From JBHHZI01 sp046757965 (GTDB taxonomy: Bacteria > Acidobacteriota > Polarisedimenticolia > SMYD01), in assembly GCA_046757965.1 (NCBI GenBank), contig JBHHZI010000137.1, positions 1 to 8,763 on the forward strand: DNA of 8,763 bases, in the 5' to 3' direction. Shown here piece by piece: positions 1 through 7,604 of the stretch (the first letter of the stretch is position 1; each line of letters opens with the position of its first letter). Made by a program: the position numbers and the translations under genes. The notes under the pieces were generated by a model. The model was given only the letters and a program-made list of their open reading frames with translations. It was not told the DNA's origin and did no database searches.

Positions 1-38
1 AACTCCTCCTTCGCCCACCGTGTGGCAGACGGCGCCGG

Positions 39-2648
39 GTGGCCATGGCGCCCCTGCTGATTCTTCCTCTCCTCGTCACCCTGTCGGCATCAGCGGCACA
101 GGCCGGCGACGTGCCCTCTCCGGCCGCGTTCCTGTCCCACCCGGTGGGCGAAGACCGTTATCTCGCTCGGTACCCGACGGTGCTGGCCTACCTGCGGGCG
201 GTGGCCGGCAGCTCGGACCGCGTCAGCATCGAGACGGCCGGCCAGTCGACACTCGGCAACGAGATGGCCACCGTGGTGGTGACGTCGGCCGAGAACCAGA
301 AGCACCTGGGGCGGTACCGGGAGATCGCCCGCCAGCTGGCCAACCCCGACACACTCGGTCCCGCCGAGACCGAGCGCCTGCTCGCCTCCGGCAAGGTCAT
401 CGTCCTGGTCACCTGCAGCATCCATTCGACCGAGGTGGGGTCGACCCAGATGGCGATGGAGTTCGTGCACGAGATGGCCACCACGAACGACCCCCGGGTT
501 CTGAAATGGCTGGATGACGTCATCCTGCTCCTGATGCCCTCGATCAATCCCGACGGTCAGATCAAGGTCATCGACTGGTACAACCGCTACCTCGGCACCG
601 AGTACGAGGGGGGCCCGATGCCGTGGCTCTACCACCACTACGTCGGCCATGACAACAATCGCGACTTCTACATGCTCACCCAGGCCGAGACCCGGGTGGT
701 CAACGACGTGCTCTACCACCGGTGGTTTCCCCAGGTCTATCTCGACGAGCACCAGATGGGCAGCACCGGACCGCGAATGTTCGTGCCGCCGCAGACCGAC
801 CCCCTGGCCCCCGAGGTCCATTCACTGATCTTCCGGCAGGCGGATCTCCTCGGCACCGGCATGGCCCTGCGCCTCGAGGAAGCCGGCAAGACCGGCGTCG
901 GCAGCAACATGATCTACGACAGCTACTGGCCGGGCGGCACGCGCAACACGGCGTGGTGGAAGAACGTCACCGGTCTCCTCACCGAGGTCGCCAGCGCGCG
1001 CCTCGCCACGCCCATTCGCATCGAGCCGGGAGAGCTGCAAGGGGGCCGCAAGGGGCTGCCCGAGTACAAGCGACGGGCCAATTACCCGTCGCCCTGGCCG
1101 GGCGGCTGGTGGCGCCTGCGCGACATCATCGACTACGAGCTGATCGCCACCAAGAGCCTGCTCGAGACCTGCTCGGGCTACCGGCGAGACATCCTGGCGA
1201 ACTTCACCCGCATGGCGCATGAAGCGATTCACCTCGGCGAGACCACCGCTCCCGCGGCCTTCATCGTCGAGCCGGATCAGCACGACCCGGTCGCCGCGGC
1301 GCGCCTGGTGGAACTGCTGCTGCGACACGGGGTGCGCGTGCAGCGCGCCGCCGAGGAGCTGAGCGTGGGCCGCCGGCGGATTCCCGCCGGCACCGCCATC
1401 ATCCCGGCGGCGCAGCCGTATCGGGCCTTCCTGCTGACCATGCTGCGTCCGCAGCGCTACCCGGAGGTCATCCCGTACGTCGGCGGGCCGGTGATCCCGC
1501 CCTACGACGTCACCTCCTGGTCCTTGCCGATCTCCATGGGTGTCGACGTCCGCGAGGTTCCCACCCGGCCCGTCGGCCGTGTGGAGGCTCTCGACCGGCC
1601 GGACTGGCCCGGGCCGGCGGCGGGCCGGCCGGCGGGCGGCTGGCGACTCTCCCACGCCGCGGACTCGGCCTACCCACTGATGAACCGGCTGCTGGCCGGC
1701 GGCCATGACGTCTACTGGCTGGAATCACCGGCCGCGGAACACGACGCCGGCGACATCTGGATCCCACCGGATGCCCTGCCCGAGGCGCAGATGCGGGCGC
1801 TGGCGCGCGAACTCCACGCCCCGCTGATGCCGCTCGCCCGGCAACCGGACGGGGAGGCGCGTCAGGCCCACCCGGTCCGGGTCGGCCTGTACAAGCCGTG
1901 GGTCGCCAGCATGGACGAGGGGTGGACGCGCTGGTTGCTCGAACGCTACGGCTTCGACCTGGTCAGCCTGGCCAACGCCGACATCGCCGGCGGCACCTTC
2001 AAGGAACGGATCGACGTGATGATCCTGCCGGACGTGACCCCGTCCATCATCGCCACGGGCCGGCCGGAACAGGCCGATCGAAGGAGGCGGGTCCCGCCCT
2101 TGCCACCGGAATATGCCGGCGGCCTGGGAGACGACGGCGCGGCGCAGCTTGCAGCCTGGGTGCGGGAAGACGGCGGCGCCATCGTCGCCCTCGACTCGTC
2201 CGCGGACTACGTCATCGAGCAGCTCGATCTCCCCGTCACCAATGTCCTCGCCGGCGACGCGTCGAAGCAGGTGGTCTGCCCGGGGTCGATGCTGCGTCTG
2301 AAGGTGGACACGACCGACCCTTTGGCGTGGGGCCTGCAGCCGGAGGAGGTCGCCTACTTCGCCTCGTCTCCGGCGTTTCGCACCAGTCCGCCGGACGCAC
2401 GATTCACCCGGCGCGTCATCGCCGCCTATCCGGACGATGAGCGCGACATCCTGGTCAGCGGCTACATCGAGGGGGCAGAGGTGCTGGAGCGGCGCGCCGC
2501 CATGGTCTCGGTGACGGTCGGAGCCGGCCGCGCCATCCTCATCGGCTTCCGGGCCCAGCACCGCGCCCAGCCGCTGCGCACCTTCAAGTTGCTGTTCAAC
2601 TCCCTCTACGTCCCCGGCCTCACCGCCGCTCAACTGCCTCCCGGCTGA
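39..2648 (+). CDS. Secreted M14-type zinc carboxypeptidase with C-terminal amidotransferase-like domain
   Basis: Predicted exported metallopeptidase that would trim peptides outside the cytoplasm. Numbering from the GTG at 39, a hydrophobic signal segment covers residues 4-22, with likely cleavage near AAQA. Family hallmarks of peptidase M14 are visible: the zinc motif HSTE (H129, E132), NPDG at 170-173, a DNNRD stretch at 205-209 in the substrate-binding position, a second zinc-ligand candidate H238 in YLDEHQMG, and the catalytic Glu candidate E316 in GLLTEVAS. The C-terminal part (about 610-760) resembles the class I glutamine-amidotransferase-like fold seen in large bacterial M14 proteins. 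The start is uncertain. GTG at 39 and ATG at 45 are both possible, neither has a clear ribosome site, and the frame is open to the window edge. Upstream codons encode RRRR just before the hydrophobic stretch, as in a signal-peptide n-region, so the true start may lie outside the window. The substrate cannot be told. Confidence 0.85.
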   Translation: MAMAPLLILPLLVTLSASAAQAGDVPSPAAFLSHPVGEDRYLARYPTVLAYLRAVAGSSDRVSIETAGQSTLGNEMATVVVTSAENQKHLGRYREIARQLANPDTLGPAETERLLASGKVIVLVTCSIHSTEVGSTQMAMEFVHEMATTNDPRVLKWLDDVILLLMPSINPDGQIKVIDWYNRYLGTEYEGGPMPWLYHHYVGHDNNRDFYMLTQAETRVVNDVLYHRWFPQVYLDEHQMGSTGPRMFVPPQTDPLAPEVHSLIFRQADLLGTGMALRLEEAGKTGVGSNMIYDSYWPGGTRNTAWWKNVTGLLTEVASARLATPIRIEPGELQGGRKGLPEYKRRANYPSPWPGGWWRLRDIIDYELIATKSLLETCSGYRRDILANFTRMAHEAIHLGETTAPAAFIVEPDQHDPVAAARLVELLLRHGVRVQRAAEELSVGRRRIPAGTAIIPAAQPYRAFLLTMLRPQRYPEVIPYVGGPVIPPYDVTSWSLPISMGVDVREVPTRPVGRVEALDRPDWPGPAAGRPAGGWRLSHAADSAYPLMNRLLAGGHDVYWLESPAAEHDAGDIWIPPDALPEAQMRALARELHAPLMPLARQPDGEARQAHPVRVGLYKPWVASMDEGWTRWLLERYGFDLVSLANADIAGGTFKERIDVMILPDVTPSIIATGRPEQADRRRRVPPLPPEYAGGLGDDGAAQLAAWVREDGGAIVALDSSADYVIEQLDLPVTNVLAGDASKQVVCPGSMLRLKVDTTDPLAWGLQPEEVAYFASSPAFRTSPPDARFTRRVIAAYPDDERDILVSGYIEGAEVLERRAAMVSVTVGAGRAILIGFRAQHRAQPLRTFKLLFNSLYVPGLTAAQLPPG

Positions 2649-2651
2649 GTC

Positions 2652-2790
2652 CCCGTTCCGGTCTCCGGCGGCCGTGAGTGCCTTGGTGTCCCGGGTTTCG
2701 TCCCGTTCCGGGTTCCGGCCCGCCGGCAGTGCCTTCTTCTTCCCGGTTGCGGCGCGCCCGCGGTGCCTTCTTCTGCCGGGTCCCGGCCCA
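2652..2790. repeat. Degenerate tandem repeats of about 51 bp between the two large genes
   Basis: Two units begin with CCCGTTCCGG at 2652 and 2702, giving periods of 50-51 bp. Each carries GTGCCTT further in, at 2678 and 2729. A third, shortened unit has GTGCCTTCTTCTGCCGGG from 2763. The units are clearly related but diverged, especially in the middle. No gene is credible in this gap; frames that cross it are composition artefacts of GC-rich repeats. The function is unknown. It could be a leftover of local slippage duplication or one member of a genome-wide intergenic repeat family. Confidence 0.5.
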
Positions 2791-2843
2791 TCTCCGGTTG
2801 GCGTCCGCGTCATCAACTGCAACCCCGTCTTTCCGGGGCGCTG

Positions 2844-2872
2844 TTGACAGGAGACGTCTCCGCCGGTAGATA
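2844..2872 (+). promoter_or_regulatory. Candidate sigma70-type promoter with palindrome in the spacer
   Basis: A perfect -35 hexamer TTGACA lies at 2844-2849. After a 17-bp spacer comes a weak -10 candidate TAGATA (2867-2872), which keeps the key first T and second A. The spacer contains the perfect palindrome GGAGACGTCTCC (2850-2861), placed where a repressor would block polymerase. A small hairpin, CCCCG with CGGGG around a TCTTTC loop (2823-2838), lies just upstream and has no T-tract. A start site near 2879 would give a leader of under 20 nt for the downstream gene. The -35, the spacing and the palindrome are seen; promoter and operator function are inferred. Confidence 0.5.
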
Positions 2873-2884
2873 GAGACATCCACC

Positions 2885-2892
2885 GGAGGTGA
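2885..2892 (+). promoter_or_regulatory. Strong Shine-Dalgarno site of the propeller-cytochrome gene
   Basis: GGAGGTGA is a full match to the 16S rRNA 3' end complement. Its GGAGG core ends 6 nt before the ATG at 2896, which fixes that start codon. Confidence 0.8.
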
Positions 2893-2895
2893 CCC

Positions 2896-5800
2896 ATGGG
2901 CTCCCGCCATCGAGGACTGGTCTGGTCGGCGGTTCTCTGTCTCGCTCTGGCCGCACCGCCCGCCGCGGCCCAGGACAACCCGTGCATCCCCGATCCCATC
3001 TTCCCGACCGATTGCGTGGCCCAGCTCGGGCCGCTGGGCGAGCCGGTGTCCCAGCCGGTGGGGCACGGGTTTCTCAACATCCAGGCGCCCGTGGTGCGCC
3101 CCCTCCACCTGCTGGCCTCGTCGAATGCGGCCAGCGGCCGGCTCTATGTCCTCAACCCCACCGCCGACCAGGTCCGGGTTCTCGACCCTGCCGCCGGCCT
3201 GGCGGTCGTGGAGGACCTGGATGTCTGTGCCCGGCCCAGCGCGCTGGCCCAGAGCGACGATGGCTCCCTGCTGCTCATCTCCTGTCACATGTCGAACGCG
3301 GTGCAGATCCTCTCCACGGCCACCAGCCGGATCACCGGCATGATCCAGGCGCGGGACGCGGACGGACGTCCGCTCCTCCAGGAACCGATGGGCATCGCCG
3401 TGCAGGGCAACACCGCCTACGTGGCCTCCTCCGGCAACAACCAGGTGGCGGTGATCGATCTGGCGTCACGGGCCATCACCGGCTTCATCGATATTCCCGG
3501 CACCGAGCCGCGCGCGCTCCGGTTGACCCCCGACGGGGCCTACCTGCTGGTGGCGAACTTCCTGGCGGGCAACCGGACCGAGCCGGAACTCGGCTTCTCA
3601 CCGACCCTGACGAATCCGGCCACCGCCGCGGGAGCGGTCTGCGGGCCGCTGCTGGCCGACCCGTCCGGGCTCGCCGTCTTCGACGAGAACAGCCCCAAGT
3701 TCATGGACACGTCCCATCCTGATTTCCTCACCATCGCCGACTGCTACATGCTCAACCAGATCCTCGCCCCGACACTCAACGTGATCATCAACCCGCGGCG
3801 GCCGGATCACGACATCGTCGTGGTGAGGACCAGCGACAACCAGGTGGTGTTCACCACCGATGCGCTCGCGGTGGACATCGGCACGATGAACTACGACGTC
3901 GCCGTGGATGCCACCGGCACCCGCGTCTACCTCGCCACCACCCAGGCGCGCAACGATCTGAACGAGAACTTCGGCACCCGCCCGATTCTCAACCGGCTGG
4001 CGGTGCTGGACCTCGACCCGGCCACCGGCGTGCTCTCTCTGCCGCCGGGAGGCCTGGTGGACCTGGACGCACCCTTTCTCGACCCCAACGACGTGGGGAC
4101 GAGCCGGGCCGCGACCCCCTCCGCCGTGGAGGTCGTCGGGGCACGCGTCCTGGTCACGGCGACCGGCTCGGATGCCTTGCTGGTGCTCGATGCCAGCGGC
4201 AACCTGACCGACACGGTGGCCGTCGATCCCGGCCCGCGCGGTGTCATCGGGCGCAACACGACGGCCTTTGTCTACACCGTCGCGGGCATGACCGTGGACG
4301 AGATCGATCTGTCTCCCCCGCTGCCCGCGCCCCTTGCCGGCCCCGTCGAAACGACCCCGGACGGTTCAGCACGGGCGACGTCGGGCAGCGCCCAGCAGGC
4401 GGTGACCGCTCCGGTCATCGTTCAGACGGCCAGCACCGGCCCCAGCCCGTTGCCTCAGTCGGAGCGCATCGGGGGCCGGCTGTTCAGCTCGGCGCAGTTT
4501 GCCTCCAACGGCACCTTCTCCTGCGCCTCCTGCCACCCGGAAGGCCATGTCGACGGGCTGGTCTGGAAGCTCGACACCCTCGACGGCCTGCGCGCCACCA
4601 TGACGGTGCCGGAGACCGTGGAGACGGGGCCGTATCACTGGGACGGATCGAAGTGCAATTACGTCAAGATCCTGCAGGACGGCATCAACAATCTGTTCAG
4701 CAATCCCGCCGGTCCCGGCGACTGCGAGATGAAGACCATGATCGACTGGATGTCCACTGCCATTCGCCCGCATTCTCCCTTCCGGGCCCTGGACGACAGC
4801 ATGTCCGACGATGCGCGCACCGGTCTTCTCCTCATGCACCGCGGCAGCTATCGAGACGCGCAGGACACCCAGCTCGTCTGCAACGGGCGCCTCCAGGACC
4901 CGACCGCCGAGCACACGCTCCTCGCGCAGACGCTGGATCCGTTCGGCATCCTGTTCACCTTCAACGGCGGCGGCGGACCGTTCCCGGCCAGTGTCGACTC
5001 GGAGACCTGCGGCACCGCCAACTGCCATGTCTCTCCCCACTGGGAATCCGACGGATTCCGCAACGGCGACCCGGCGCAGGGACTCATCGACGGCTTCCAG
5101 GCGGTGTCGTCCCTGGGCACGTGGGATCGTCCGGGCATCATGCACGACGCCCGCCCGTACCGCGAGCGCTATCTGTTCGCCCTCGACGCCTACCGCACGG
5201 TCACCGGGGCCCCGCCGGTCCGGCCCACCGACCACATGACCGGCGAGATCTCGACGGCCGGTTTCAACAGCCAGTTCTTCCGCCACCCGGAATACACCTA
5301 TGACCGCAACCCGGCCACCCACGCCTTCCTGCTCACCGACACGGCCACCCGCTTCAGCATGGAAGAAGAGGAACTCCAGACCAGCAGCGCCGGCGCCGGC
5401 GTGGTGCTCGACGCCACCAACAACAACGGCGCCAGCGAGAGCTTCCTGATCGACCAGCTCATCCTCGCCGCGGACCAGGCGAAGATCGTGCTGACGGGCA
5501 GCGGTCAGCTCGGGGCTTCGCCCATCGATCTCACCTGGGACCCGCTGTCGGCCTCCTTCGCGGTGACCGGAGGAGGGAACCTCACACTCGCCCAGATCAA
5601 GAACGGTCTCACCGGCGACGATGCGCTGTTCTTCATGGGCCGCCTTCTTCCGGGACAGGGCGTCACGGTTCCCCCCAAGCTGAAGGCCATCACACGCACC
5701 ACCTCGCCGGTTCTCTGCATCGAGGCCCCGGCAAGCTACCCTGCCTCGGTCGCGACCGGGGAGACCGGCGTTGCGATGCGGCTCCATACCATCGACGCCG

Positions 5801-6342
5801 TGGCCGGCACCCGGGTCCTCGTGGACGGCCAGGTGCAGGGCGCTCCTCTGGCCGGGACCGGCCCGGATTTCCTCTGGACGCTGCCGGCTGCGGGCCTGAC
5901 CCCCACCGTCCACGCCATCCAGCTTCTCGATGCCGCCGGCATGCAGTCCAACAGCATTCCCCTGCCGGTGATCGAGCCGGTCATCCCGGCCAGCGAGCCG
6001 GCACCCCTGGAGGTGACGCTGGTCGCCCCCGGCATCGCCGCCCCGACCTGGCCGAGTCCCTTCGGCGTGACCGGGCCGGGCACCCGCTCGGACCTTTTCC
6101 GTGGCCTCGTCAACGATCTCGCCACCGCAGGGTTCGCCGCCGGGGCCTGTCTGGCGGAGGACGTCTTCGTGGCGAACGCCGCCGACTGGTCCGTTCCCGA
6201 TGCCGAGATCCCCCCGGTGGGCAATGCCTTCTACTACGTGGCCCGCAGCGAGAACCAGGTCAACGTCACCACCTGGGGCAGCCCGGCGCGGGACGCGGCG
6301 ATCAACACCGCCGCCGGTGCGTGTGCGGTCCGGTTCCCCTGA
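2896..6342 (+). CDS. Secreted beta-propeller / cytochrome c fusion protein
   Basis: An 1148-aa exported protein of likely periplasmic redox function, substrate unknown. Residues 1-25 form a signal peptide (n-region RHR, hydrophobic core, AAA before Q26). Residues about 60-480 carry repeated strand patterns of YVTN/NHL-like propeller blades, for example AYVASSGNNQVAVIDL and AYLLVANFLAGN. A cytochrome c region follows. It has CASCH at C543-H547 within FSCASCHPEGH, then YHWDG at 580-584, the context typical of di-haem peroxidase/MauG-like proteins. A second candidate haem site, CGTANCH, lies at C705-H711 with four residues between the cysteines instead of two. Residues about 930-1020 look like an Ig-like beta domain, and FYYVAR (1112-1117) marks a C-terminal module common in acidobacterial secreted proteins (recalled, not searched). 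A strong Shine-Dalgarno site and a candidate promoter precede it; it is probably monocistronic. Domain borders are approximate. Confidence 0.82.
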   Translation: MGSRHRGLVWSAVLCLALAAPPAAAQDNPCIPDPIFPTDCVAQLGPLGEPVSQPVGHGFLNIQAPVVRPLHLLASSNAASGRLYVLNPTADQVRVLDPAAGLAVVEDLDVCARPSALAQSDDGSLLLISCHMSNAVQILSTATSRITGMIQARDADGRPLLQEPMGIAVQGNTAYVASSGNNQVAVIDLASRAITGFIDIPGTEPRALRLTPDGAYLLVANFLAGNRTEPELGFSPTLTNPATAAGAVCGPLLADPSGLAVFDENSPKFMDTSHPDFLTIADCYMLNQILAPTLNVIINPRRPDHDIVVVRTSDNQVVFTTDALAVDIGTMNYDVAVDATGTRVYLATTQARNDLNENFGTRPILNRLAVLDLDPATGVLSLPPGGLVDLDAPFLDPNDVGTSRAATPSAVEVVGARVLVTATGSDALLVLDASGNLTDTVAVDPGPRGVIGRNTTAFVYTVAGMTVDEIDLSPPLPAPLAGPVETTPDGSARATSGSAQQAVTAPVIVQTASTGPSPLPQSERIGGRLFSSAQFASNGTFSCASCHPEGHVDGLVWKLDTLDGLRATMTVPETVETGPYHWDGSKCNYVKILQDGINNLFSNPAGPGDCEMKTMIDWMSTAIRPHSPFRALDDSMSDDARTGLLLMHRGSYRDAQDTQLVCNGRLQDPTAEHTLLAQTLDPFGILFTFNGGGGPFPASVDSETCGTANCHVSPHWESDGFRNGDPAQGLIDGFQAVSSLGTWDRPGIMHDARPYRERYLFALDAYRTVTGAPPVRPTDHMTGEISTAGFNSQFFRHPEYTYDRNPATHAFLLTDTATRFSMEEEELQTSSAGAGVVLDATNNNGASESFLIDQLILAADQAKIVLTGSGQLGASPIDLTWDPLSASFAVTGGGNLTLAQIKNGLTGDDALFFMGRLLPGQGVTVPPKLKAITRTTSPVLCIEAPASYPASVATGETGVAMRLHTIDAVAGTRVLVDGQVQGAPLAGTGPDFLWTLPAAGLTPTVHAIQLLDAAGMQSNSIPLPVIEPVIPASEPAPLEVTLVAPGIAAPTWPSPFGVTGPGTRSDLFRGLVNDLATAGFAAGACLAEDVFVANAADWSVPDAEIPPVGNAFYYVARSENQVNVTTWGSPARDAAINTAAGACAVRFP

Positions 6343-6457
6343 CCGGGCGATTCTCGGCCGATGACGCGTCGTGGGGGCCGGCCCTCGCCGTCGCACCGGA
6401 ACGGTCCGGCGGCAGCTGCCTGGGGCGTGAACCGCGACTCGTCAGTCACGAGATGAC
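6343..6457. other. Convergent intergenic spacer with three palindromes
   Basis: This spacer separates two genes that converge. It holds GGGCCGGCCC (6375-6384), a hairpin of CCGGA with TCCGG (6396-6409), the palindrome GGCAGCTGCC (6411-6420), and a hairpin of CTCGT with ACGAG (6438-6452). None is followed by a T-run on either strand, so a classic intrinsic terminator is not shown. The dense inverted repeats may still end transcription from both sides. Base composition changes near here, so this is also the likely left border of the accessory region. Confidence 0.4.
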
Positions 6458-6853
6458 TCAGACCGATTCATCGATGATGGCAACAATCGTTCGCTCGACC
6501 TCTTCCGCACTGCTTGCGAGCCCGGCAGATTCCGACACCAGTTTCAGGAGAGCGGTTGGCCGGATCATCCCGATCCTCGTCTGGCCACCGTCTTCATAGA
6601 CGGAGATGCGACATGGCAGCGCCATGTTCACGCTCATGTCGGTGCGAAGAATCTCGCTGGCTTGCCTGGGGTTGCAGACCTCGAGGACACGGCATTCGTC
6701 CGGAAGGTCGAAGCCTTTCGAACGCAGTGTCGCCTTGAAGTCATAGGTGTGCAGCACTCCGAATCCGTGGCGCTGCACGGCAGCCTCCACATCCGAGACC
6801 GCTTCGTCGACCGACTTGTCTGTATCTCGTACGTACTTCATGAACTCCTCCAT
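6458..6853 (-). CDS. DUF302 family protein
   Basis: A 131-aa soluble protein that matches the DUF302 family (COG3439-like) over its whole length. The function of that family is not firmly known. Recognisable signature pieces are GFGVLHTYDFKATL (residues 30-43), LEVCNPRQASEIL (57-69) and ALPCRISVYEDGG (78-90), in family order and spacing. No signal peptide or membrane helix is seen. The ATG at 6853 is chosen because GGGGAGGG lies 9 nt upstream; the second ATG four codons later would sit too close to its own purine stretch. The frame stays open far upstream on this strand, but that extension is not protein-like and overlaps another gene. It follows a broken small membrane-protein gene by 31 bp, so the two were probably one operon. 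Confidence 0.85.
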   Translation of the reverse strand: MEEFMKYVRDTDKSVDEAVSDVEAAVQRHGFGVLHTYDFKATLRSKGFDLPDECRVLEVCNPRQASEILRTDMSVNMALPCRISVYEDGGQTRIGMIRPTALLKLVSESAGLASSAEEVERTIVAIIDESV

Positions 6854-6884
6854 GGATCGATTCCCTCCCCACGAACGGCGGCAT

Positions 6885-7065
6885 TCAGCGGCCGGGACAC
6901 GCGCCATACAGGATGAGTGTGCCCAGCGCGAAGGCTCCGAGCGCATACAGCCTCTGGTGGCGTAGCGCCAGCGGGATGGCCCATTTGCTGAATCGATGAT
7001 GCCATTGCCAGGGGATTCAGATACAGGCCAGAGGCCGCCACCATGATGCCTGAAAGTATCTTCAT
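6885..7065 (-). pseudogene. Small two-helix membrane protein, frameshifted
   Basis: From the ATG at 7065 the frame reads MKILSGIMVAASGLYLNP, a plausible first membrane helix, then turns into unlike sequence. In the neighbouring frame the DNA encodes WQWHHRFSKWAIPLALRHQR and then LYALGAFALGTLILYGACPGR before a TGA at 6887-6885, a convincing second helix. Removing one C from the CCCC run at 7014-7011 (minus strand) joins both halves into a 59-aa protein. The 181-bp span is exactly one base more than 60 codons. It may be a true pseudogene, a sequencing or assembly error in a homopolymer, or less likely a programmed shift. I do not recognise a named family. The gene sits 31 bp before the DUF302 start and could be its membrane partner. 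No good ribosome site precedes the ATG. Confidence 0.6.
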
Positions 7066-7102
7066 GACCCGACGAACATGGAACCACAGCTGGTGCCTGG
7101 AG

Positions 7103-7136
7103 CGAGGAAGGCGCTCGACGGACACAGTAAGGTGGT
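7103..7136 (-). repeat. 34-bp repeat, left copy
   Basis: On the plus strand this begins CGAGGAAGGCGCTCGACGGA and ends TAAGGTGGT. A 35-bp copy in the same orientation lies at 8729-8763. The first 20 and last 9 bases are identical; only the short piece between differs. On the minus strand this copy starts right after GTTGGGT (7143-7137), which fits the GTTRRRY core of integron recombination sites. It lies in the leader of the membrane protein/DUF302 pair. Confidence 0.7.
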
Positions 7137-7291
7137 ACCCAACCCACGGATATCAGCAGGATCGACCGCCGACATTACCGGCCCCGCGTAGGACCTCGAC
7201 GTGGCTCTTGACACCGCAAGTCATATCAGACGCTCCGGTTCAGCCGCGGGCCGCGCAGCGGAACTGCCGCTCACAACCGGTTGCTCGGCGG
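7137..7291. other. Structured non-coding spacer; possible divergent attC site
   Basis: No gene is seen. The minus-strand segment after the 101-aa gene has an imperfect 27-nt hairpin at 7264-7238 (arms GTTC and GAAC outside, GCG inside, one mismatch and one wobble). Outside it lies an inverted repeat CCGGTT/AACCGG (7280-7275 and 7240-7235). GAGCAAC at 7286-7280 is one base off RYYYAAC, and GTTGGGT at 7143-7137 matches GTTRRRY. These parts are what an attC site would have at the end of this cassette, but they do not share one centre. An ordinary terminator hairpin is equally possible. Confidence 0.3.
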
Positions 7292-7597
7292 CTACGCAGA
7301 ACCTCCCGTGGACACGCAACCCCGAATCTTCTCGACGAGACTTCGGAGATACGCCATCGCCTCCTCATCCGGATCTTTTCCAAAGTGCCGCCATCTCCTC
7401 TGCTCGAAGAAGAGGCATGTGCGTAGGTCTGTGAGTGATTCCTGCTGCCTGGCATCGGCGATCTCGGCGCACTTTTCGAATGATCCCCATACCTCGTAAC
7501 CGTCGAAGGTTAGCGCGAACTCCGCGATCTCGCGCCAACAGGCATCCGCACTTGGGACATCGATCAGTGTCAGATTCTCGTTGGCAATCTCTCGCAC
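7292..7597 (-). CDS. Hypothetical protein, 101 aa, cassette-borne
   Basis: Not assigned to a named family. The product is small, charged and soluble, with no signal peptide or membrane helix. It has an aromatic N-terminal part, WREIAEFALTFDGYEVWGSF (residues 21-40). A dense block follows at 57-92, containing DLRTCLFFEQRRWRHFG, DPDEEA and a C-terminal helix AYLRSLVEKIR. It reads like a real folded protein, and the block looks like one I have seen in conserved hypotheticals, though I cannot confirm that. The start is GTG at 7597, only 8 bp past the end of the attC-like site at 7605-7700; there is no strong ribosome site. A start hard against a recombination site is usual for gene cassettes. Its stop is followed by the structured spacer down to 7137. 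Confidence 0.65.
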   Translation of the reverse strand: MREIANENLTLIDVPSADACWREIAEFALTFDGYEVWGSFEKCAEIADARQQESLTDLRTCLFFEQRRWRHFGKDPDEEAMAYLRSLVEKIRGCVSTGGSA

Positions 7598-7604
7598 GGT
7601 ATCC

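Noticed and set aside
1725..3288. Long minus-strand open frames across the peptidase end and the intergenic repeats.
   Set aside because: They are rich in R, G, P and D in the way of antisense frames in GC-rich DNA, and they overlap a clear M14 gene and a clear signal-peptide gene.
4366..6396. A 676-codon minus-strand open frame opposite the cytochrome region.
   Set aside because: The composition is that of an antisense shadow (runs of G, R, V, E, H), there is no recognisable domain, and the opposite strand has a convincing signal peptide, haem motif and ribosome site.
6405..6480. Possible third attC-like element at the DUF302 3' end, sharing CAGCTGC and GTCACGAG with the 7605-7700 site.
   Set aside because: The two short matches are spaced differently, there is no RYYYAAC or GTTRRRY box, and the right half would lie inside the DUF302 coding region. 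Chance is sufficient.
6854..7147. N-terminal extension of the DUF302 frame upstream to 7147.
   Set aside because: The added residues are not protein-like, overlap the membrane-protein reading, and a ribosome site sits properly before the internal ATG at 6853.
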